This document shows, piece by piece, positions 60,630 through 64,000 of a stretch of 64,000 nt of DNA. The notes beneath the pieces were generated by a model. The model was not told the DNA's origin, made no database searches, and worked only from the letters and a program-made list of their open reading frames with translations. The translations under genes were made by a program, and so were the position numbers. Within the stretch, counting starts at the first letter, position 1, and the number at the start of each line of letters is the position of its first letter. The DNA comes from Acidobacteriota bacterium (GTDB lineage: Bacteria > Acidobacteriota > Terriglobia > Bryobacterales > Bryobacteraceae): assembly GCA_017307505.1 (NCBI GenBank), contig JAFKEE010000023.1:186001-250000 (forward strand). The letters run 5' to 3'.

Positions 60630-61901
60630 GTGGTCTCCCTGGTGGTCAGCGCGGTCATTGGATCCGCCATCTTCCTGATTCCCGCCACCCTGCTGCGGCC
60701 CCAACCTTCGCCCCTGGCCGCCATGCTGGCCATGGTTTTCGCGGGCCTGCTTTCCTGGTTCGGAGCACTGGCCTACGCAGAGATGGGCGCAATGTTCCCC
60801 GACACCGGGGGCGAATATGTCTACCTGCGCGAATCCTGGGGCCGGCTCTCCGCATTTCTGTTGGGGTGGTCGTTTTTTGCGGTGATCCAGGGCGGTGGGC
60901 TGGCCGCGCTGGCAGTGGGCTTCTCGACTTTGCTGGGCGGAGTCGTTCCACTGTCGCCGTGGGCGGCGAAACTGGTCGCGGTGAGCCTGCTGATGGGCCT
61001 CACCTTCGTCAACGTGCTGGGGGTGCGGCAGGGCGCCCGGTTCGGCCACCTGATGAACATCATCAAGCTATCCGGGCTGTTGTGGATGATCGTGACCATC
61101 GCCGCACGGCCGCCGGCCACCACGCTCGACTGGTCGTGGCCCCGGAACTGGACTCTGCTACAGTTCAGCGCCGCGCTGGTACCGGCGCTTTGGGCCTATG
61201 AGGGCTGGAACATGGCGCCGTGTGTCGCCGGCGAGATGGTGGATGCCCGCCGGACGCTGCCCCGCGCCCTGGGCCTGGGTCTCGGAGTGGTCATCGTGGT
61301 TTACTGCGTCTCGTTATGGACGACCATGCGGGCGCTGCCGGCGCACCAGATTCTCGCCACCAGCGCCGCCGGCACCAGCCCGATGCAAGTAGCGATGGGC
61401 GGCAGCGCCACGCTCTGGGTGACCCTCACCATCCTGTTCGCTCTGGTGGGCTGCACGAACTCGTGCATTCTGGGCGCCGCCCGTGTGTATTATGCGCAGG
61501 CAAGGGACGGGCTCTTCTTCGCGCCGTTCGGACAAGTGCACCCAAGATTCCGGACGCCCGCATTCTCGCTGGTTGCACACGGAGTCTGGTCTTCTCTGCT
61601 CGTCTTCACGGGCACGTACGAGACCCTGATCTCCTACTGCACGTTCGGAGCCTGGATTTTCTACTCGCTGGTTGTGGCGGGCGTCATCCTGCTGCGACGG
61701 CGGAACCCCTCAGCGGCACGGCCCTACCGGGTGCTGGGCTACCCCTGGACTCCAATGCTCTTCATCGCCGTCGCAGTGGCCTTCATCCTGAGTTGCTTTA
61801 TCACTACGCCGGGCAGTTCCTTCGCAGGTCTGGCGCTGATCCTCTCCGGAATCCCGCTCTATCTCTATTGGCGGCGGCGCGTCACGCCCGGTCCGGAATG
61901 A
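60630..61901 (+). CDS. APC-family amino acid permease
   Basis: A 423-residue polytopic protein with about 12 transmembrane helices. The first helix has S-A-V-I-G-S-A-I-F, the APC G-x-G-I-F-like element. Later segments include P-D-T-G-G-E-Y-V-Y and Y-E-G-W-N. It probably exchanges amino acids. The GTG given cuts helix 1 short. The frame stays open upstream to 60567 with L-G-L-W-D-V-V, typical of the family N-terminus, but contains only CTG or ATT as possible starts. A TATAAT box lies at 60567-60572. Confidence 0.85.
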   Translation: MVSLVVSAVIGSAIFLIPATLLRPQPSPLAAMLAMVFAGLLSWFGALAYAEMGAMFPDTGGEYVYLRESWGRLSAFLLGWSFFAVIQGGGLAALAVGFSTLLGGVVPLSPWAAKLVAVSLLMGLTFVNVLGVRQGARFGHLMNIIKLSGLLWMIVTIAARPPATTLDWSWPRNWTLLQFSAALVPALWAYEGWNMAPCVAGEMVDARRTLPRALGLGLGVVIVVYCVSLWTTMRALPAHQILATSAAGTSPMQVAMGGSATLWVTLTILFALVGCTNSCILGAARVYYAQARDGLFFAPFGQVHPRFRTPAFSLVAHGVWSSLLVFTGTYETLISYCTFGAWIFYSLVVAGVILLRRRNPSAARPYRVLGYPWTPMLFIAVAVAFILSCFITTPGSSFAGLALILSGIPLYLYWRRRVTPGPE

Positions 61902-64000
61902 CCATGCGCAGATAGCGGCTGGGCATCTGCTGCCGGCCCCAGCCGCCAATGACGGGGTAGCTGAAATAGAGGCGCCGTCTGGCCCGGCTCACGGCGACGT
62001 AAAACAATCGGTGCTCTTCGTCCTCCAGCCCTTCCTTCACGCTGCGGCGATTCGGAAACTCGCCGTCCGCTGCGCCGGCGATGAAGACCGTATCAAACTC
62101 CAGCCCTTTCGCCTGATGCACGGTGAGCAGGAGAACCTTTTCCTCGTCCATCGCCTGGCCATCGATCTCCTTGCCGAGGGAGGCCACGCTGAGAACGTGG
62201 ATGAGGGCGTCCATGGGCTGCATCGACGGATCATCGAACCGCTGGAATAGCGTGAGCAATTCGTCCAGATGCTCACGCCGCGGAGCATCGGCCGGATCGC
62301 GTTCATAGTGCCTGATGAGGCCGGATTCCTTCAGGATCCGATCCAGCAGTTCGAACGGCCGCTCCGTCAACATACACGCCCGCCAATGCTCCAGCCTTTC
62401 GGCCAGCGGTTTGAATTTCGCGCCGTACTGTCTTACCGCGCCCACGCGCGCCAAGGCACCTTCCTCCAGGCGCGGCAGCAGCACCTGCAGCAGTTCCACC
62501 GTGGCGGCCACATCCGCATCGGCCCGATGCGTGGGAATGCTCTTCAAGCCCAGACGGCTGCATATCTCTCCCAGCTTGTAGCGGGGCAGCCGGTGGAAAC
62601 GGCGTGTCAGGTCGAGCGTGTCGAAGACGTGCCGCGCGTCCCACGCAGGCAAGCCAAGCCGGGCACACATGCTGCGCACCATGGGGACGTCGAACAAAGC
62701 CACGTTGTGTCCGGACAGGACGCAGCCCTCGCAGAAGGATTCAAACTCGCGCAGCACCTGGGCAGGATCACGGCCCTCGCGCGCCAGGAACTCGTCGCTG
62801 AGGTGGTGAATGGGCTCGGAATCGCCCACGGGCCGCGACGGCTTGAGATAGGCGTGAAACTGCGCGAGCACCGAGGAGCCATCGCATCGCGCGGCGGCGA
62901 TCTCCACAATCTCATCGTCCCCGATGGAGAGCCCGGTGGTTTCGATATCGAACACCACCACGCGCCCGGCCCGGGCTGCCTCCATCAGCGGTTGAAACGG
63001 ATCGCCGCTCTCAAAGGTGGAAGGGGTGAGCAGGTCGGCCGGCTTCAGTCCGGCTTGCCTGGGTGCGCCGGCCAGGGCTTCCACGGTCGCCTCGCCGATC
63101 CCTTTCGGCGGAGTCTTGAGGAAACGCATCAGGCTGTTGGCATCGTGCGGATTCAACAGCAGCCGCAGATGCGCCAGCGCCTCCTTGATCTCCGCCCGTT
63201 GGAAGAATTTGAACTGATCCACCTGAAGGTGCGGCAGTCCCAGTGCGGCAAAGTTGCGGGATAGCTCCCGCGACGTGAAATTGCTGCGCGTGAGCACCGC
63301 AATCTCGCCCAGTTTCACACCGTGCTGCTCCACCAGGGTCTCCACCCGATCTCGAATCCACCGCGCCTCATCGCGGGTGTCGTCGGCTTCATACACCCGT
63401 AGCGGCTCTCCTTCTTCGGCCTGCTGGGGCACGATGCTCTTGGTGAGCGCGCCGGGACAGGCGCGAATCAGGCGCTCGCAGGCCTCCAGAATGCGGCGGG
63501 TGGACCGGTAGTTGCGCGTGAAGCGGATCTCATGAACCGGCGCAAACACCGATTTGTATTCGGCAAGGATCTCCAATGGCACGGAGCCGCGCCACTGATA
63601 AATGGTCTGGTCGATGTCGCCAAACAGCGAGAGCCGGCGGTGCCTGGCCGCAAGCAACGAAAGCGGGCGGTACTCGCCGCGATTGGTGTCCTGGATCTCG
63701 TCCACCTGGATCCAGGAAAACTTCGACTGCCAGCGCTCCAGCGCCTCGGGGTTCTCCTTGAACAGGCGATTGACGCCGGCGATCAGGTCGGCGAAGTCGA
63801 CAGCATGGCACTCCCGCAAAGCGTGGACATACTCCGCAAGCAGTGGCTTGAACATCAGCCCGCCGCGGTACTGCAGGAACGACGCCCGGCTGTCGCGCAG
63901 GCAGGCGTCGAACACCTGCTGGGGCGTGCGCGGAACGGCATCATCGAATTCGCTGAGGCGCGCACGGGCTGCCGCATCGAAAAGCAGAAACTCGAACGAA
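61882..64000 (-). CDS. UvrD/Rep-type helicase with inserted DnaQ-like exonuclease (5' end outside window)
   Basis: The reading frame continues to the right edge, so at least 706 residues are seen and the Walker A region is missing. Helicase motifs present: Q-V-D-E-I-Q-D-T (II), G-D-I-D-Q-T-I-Y-Q-W-R-G (III), T-V-H-Q-A-K-G-L-E-F (V) and Y-V-A-V-S-R-A-R-R (VI). Between helicase parts lies a DEDDh exonuclease domain: V-F-D-I-E-T-T-G-L, G-H-N-V-A-L-F-D and H-R-A-D-A-D-V. This gives a helicase that could unwind and degrade 3' ends. It converges with the permease gene, overlapping its end by 20 bases. Confidence 0.85.
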   Translation of the reverse strand, partial: SFEFLLFDAAARARLSEFDDAVPRTPQQVFDACLRDSRASFLQYRGGLMFKPLLAEYVHALRECHAVDFADLIAGVNRLFKENPEALERWQSKFSWIQVDEIQDTNRGEYRPLSLLAARHRRLSLFGDIDQTIYQWRGSVPLEILAEYKSVFAPVHEIRFTRNYRSTRRILEACERLIRACPGALTKSIVPQQAEEGEPLRVYEADDTRDEARWIRDRVETLVEQHGVKLGEIAVLTRSNFTSRELSRNFAALGLPHLQVDQFKFFQRAEIKEALAHLRLLLNPHDANSLMRFLKTPPKGIGEATVEALAGAPRQAGLKPADLLTPSTFESGDPFQPLMEAARAGRVVVFDIETTGLSIGDDEIVEIAAARCDGSSVLAQFHAYLKPSRPVGDSEPIHHLSDEFLAREGRDPAQVLREFESFCEGCVLSGHNVALFDVPMVRSMCARLGLPAWDARHVFDTLDLTRRFHRLPRYKLGEICSRLGLKSIPTHRADADVAATVELLQVLLPRLEEGALARVGAVRQYGAKFKPLAERLEHWRACMLTERPFELLDRILKESGLIRHYERDPADAPRREHLDELLTLFQRFDDPSMQPMDALIHVLSVASLGKEIDGQAMDEEKVLLLTVHQAKGLEFDTVFIAGAADGEFPNRRSVKEGLEDEEHRLFYVAVSRARRRLYFSYPVIGGWGRQQMPSRYLRMVIPDRA

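Overview
The window looks like the chromosome of an Acidobacteriota (Solibacter/Bryobacter-like) bacterium carrying most of a large integrative and conjugative element (ICE). The taxonomic guess is an inference. It rests on the Oar-type TonB receptor, tandem secreted carboxypeptidase-regulatory-domain proteins, a TPR-CHAT protein and a sigma/anti-sigma pair, all typical of that group.

Region 1 (about 0.1-30 kb, nearly all minus strand) is a conjugation and DNA-processing module read as one long series of tightly spaced genes. It starts at a MoxR ATPase (29.9 kb) and runs leftward through VirB1-, VirB9-, VirB10-, VirB2- (three related proteins, one an internal duplication), VirB3-, VirB4-, VirB5/TrbJ- (tandem pair), VirB6-, VirB8- and second VirB9-like proteins to a VirD4-like coupling ATPase. 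Beyond that lie a replication-relaxation-like protein, a Rad52-family annealing protein, RNase HI, a GHKL ATPase and a TOTE-type archaeo-eukaryotic primase. Embedded among the secretion genes is an 881-residue protein (13.1-15.8 kb). It shows the two double-psi beta-barrel signatures and D-x-D-x-D metal site of RDR/QDE-1/YonO-type single-chain RNA polymerases. This is the most unusual gene of the window.

Region 2 (30-38.5 kb) begins with a roughly 330-bp array of nine CATCCCKCR motifs upstream of the transfer operon. Divergent cargo follows: a squalene-cyclase-fold protein plus a DUF362 protein, small regulators, a large TonB-dependent receptor, and an ECF-like sigma factor with its membrane anti-sigma partner.

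Region 3 (38.6-46.5 kb) is a defence cassette on the plus strand: a ribbon-helix-helix regulator, two SPPY-type DNA methyltransferases, an unknown candidate recognition protein, a McrB-like AAA protein and a McrC-like PD-(D/E)XK nuclease. The last five genes follow the two-methyltransferase plus three-restriction-gene layout of BsuMI/LlaJI-like systems. An orphan nucleotide-cyclase-like protein follows on the other strand.

Region 4 (46.5-52.9 kb) has an S41 protease and a TPR-CHAT protease, then an excisionase and a tyrosine integrase. The integrase stop codon lies inside an inverted repeat abutting the 3' end of an initiator tRNA-Met gene. This is taken as the element/chromosome junction; the other end of the element is not in the window.

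Region 5 (52.9-64 kb) is ordinary chromosome: a sugar isomerase-like protein, three tandem secreted carboxypeptidase-regulatory-domain proteins, an apparently exported PIMT, a GNAT protein, an APC permease, and a UvrD-type helicase carrying an inserted DnaQ-like exonuclease that runs off the right edge.
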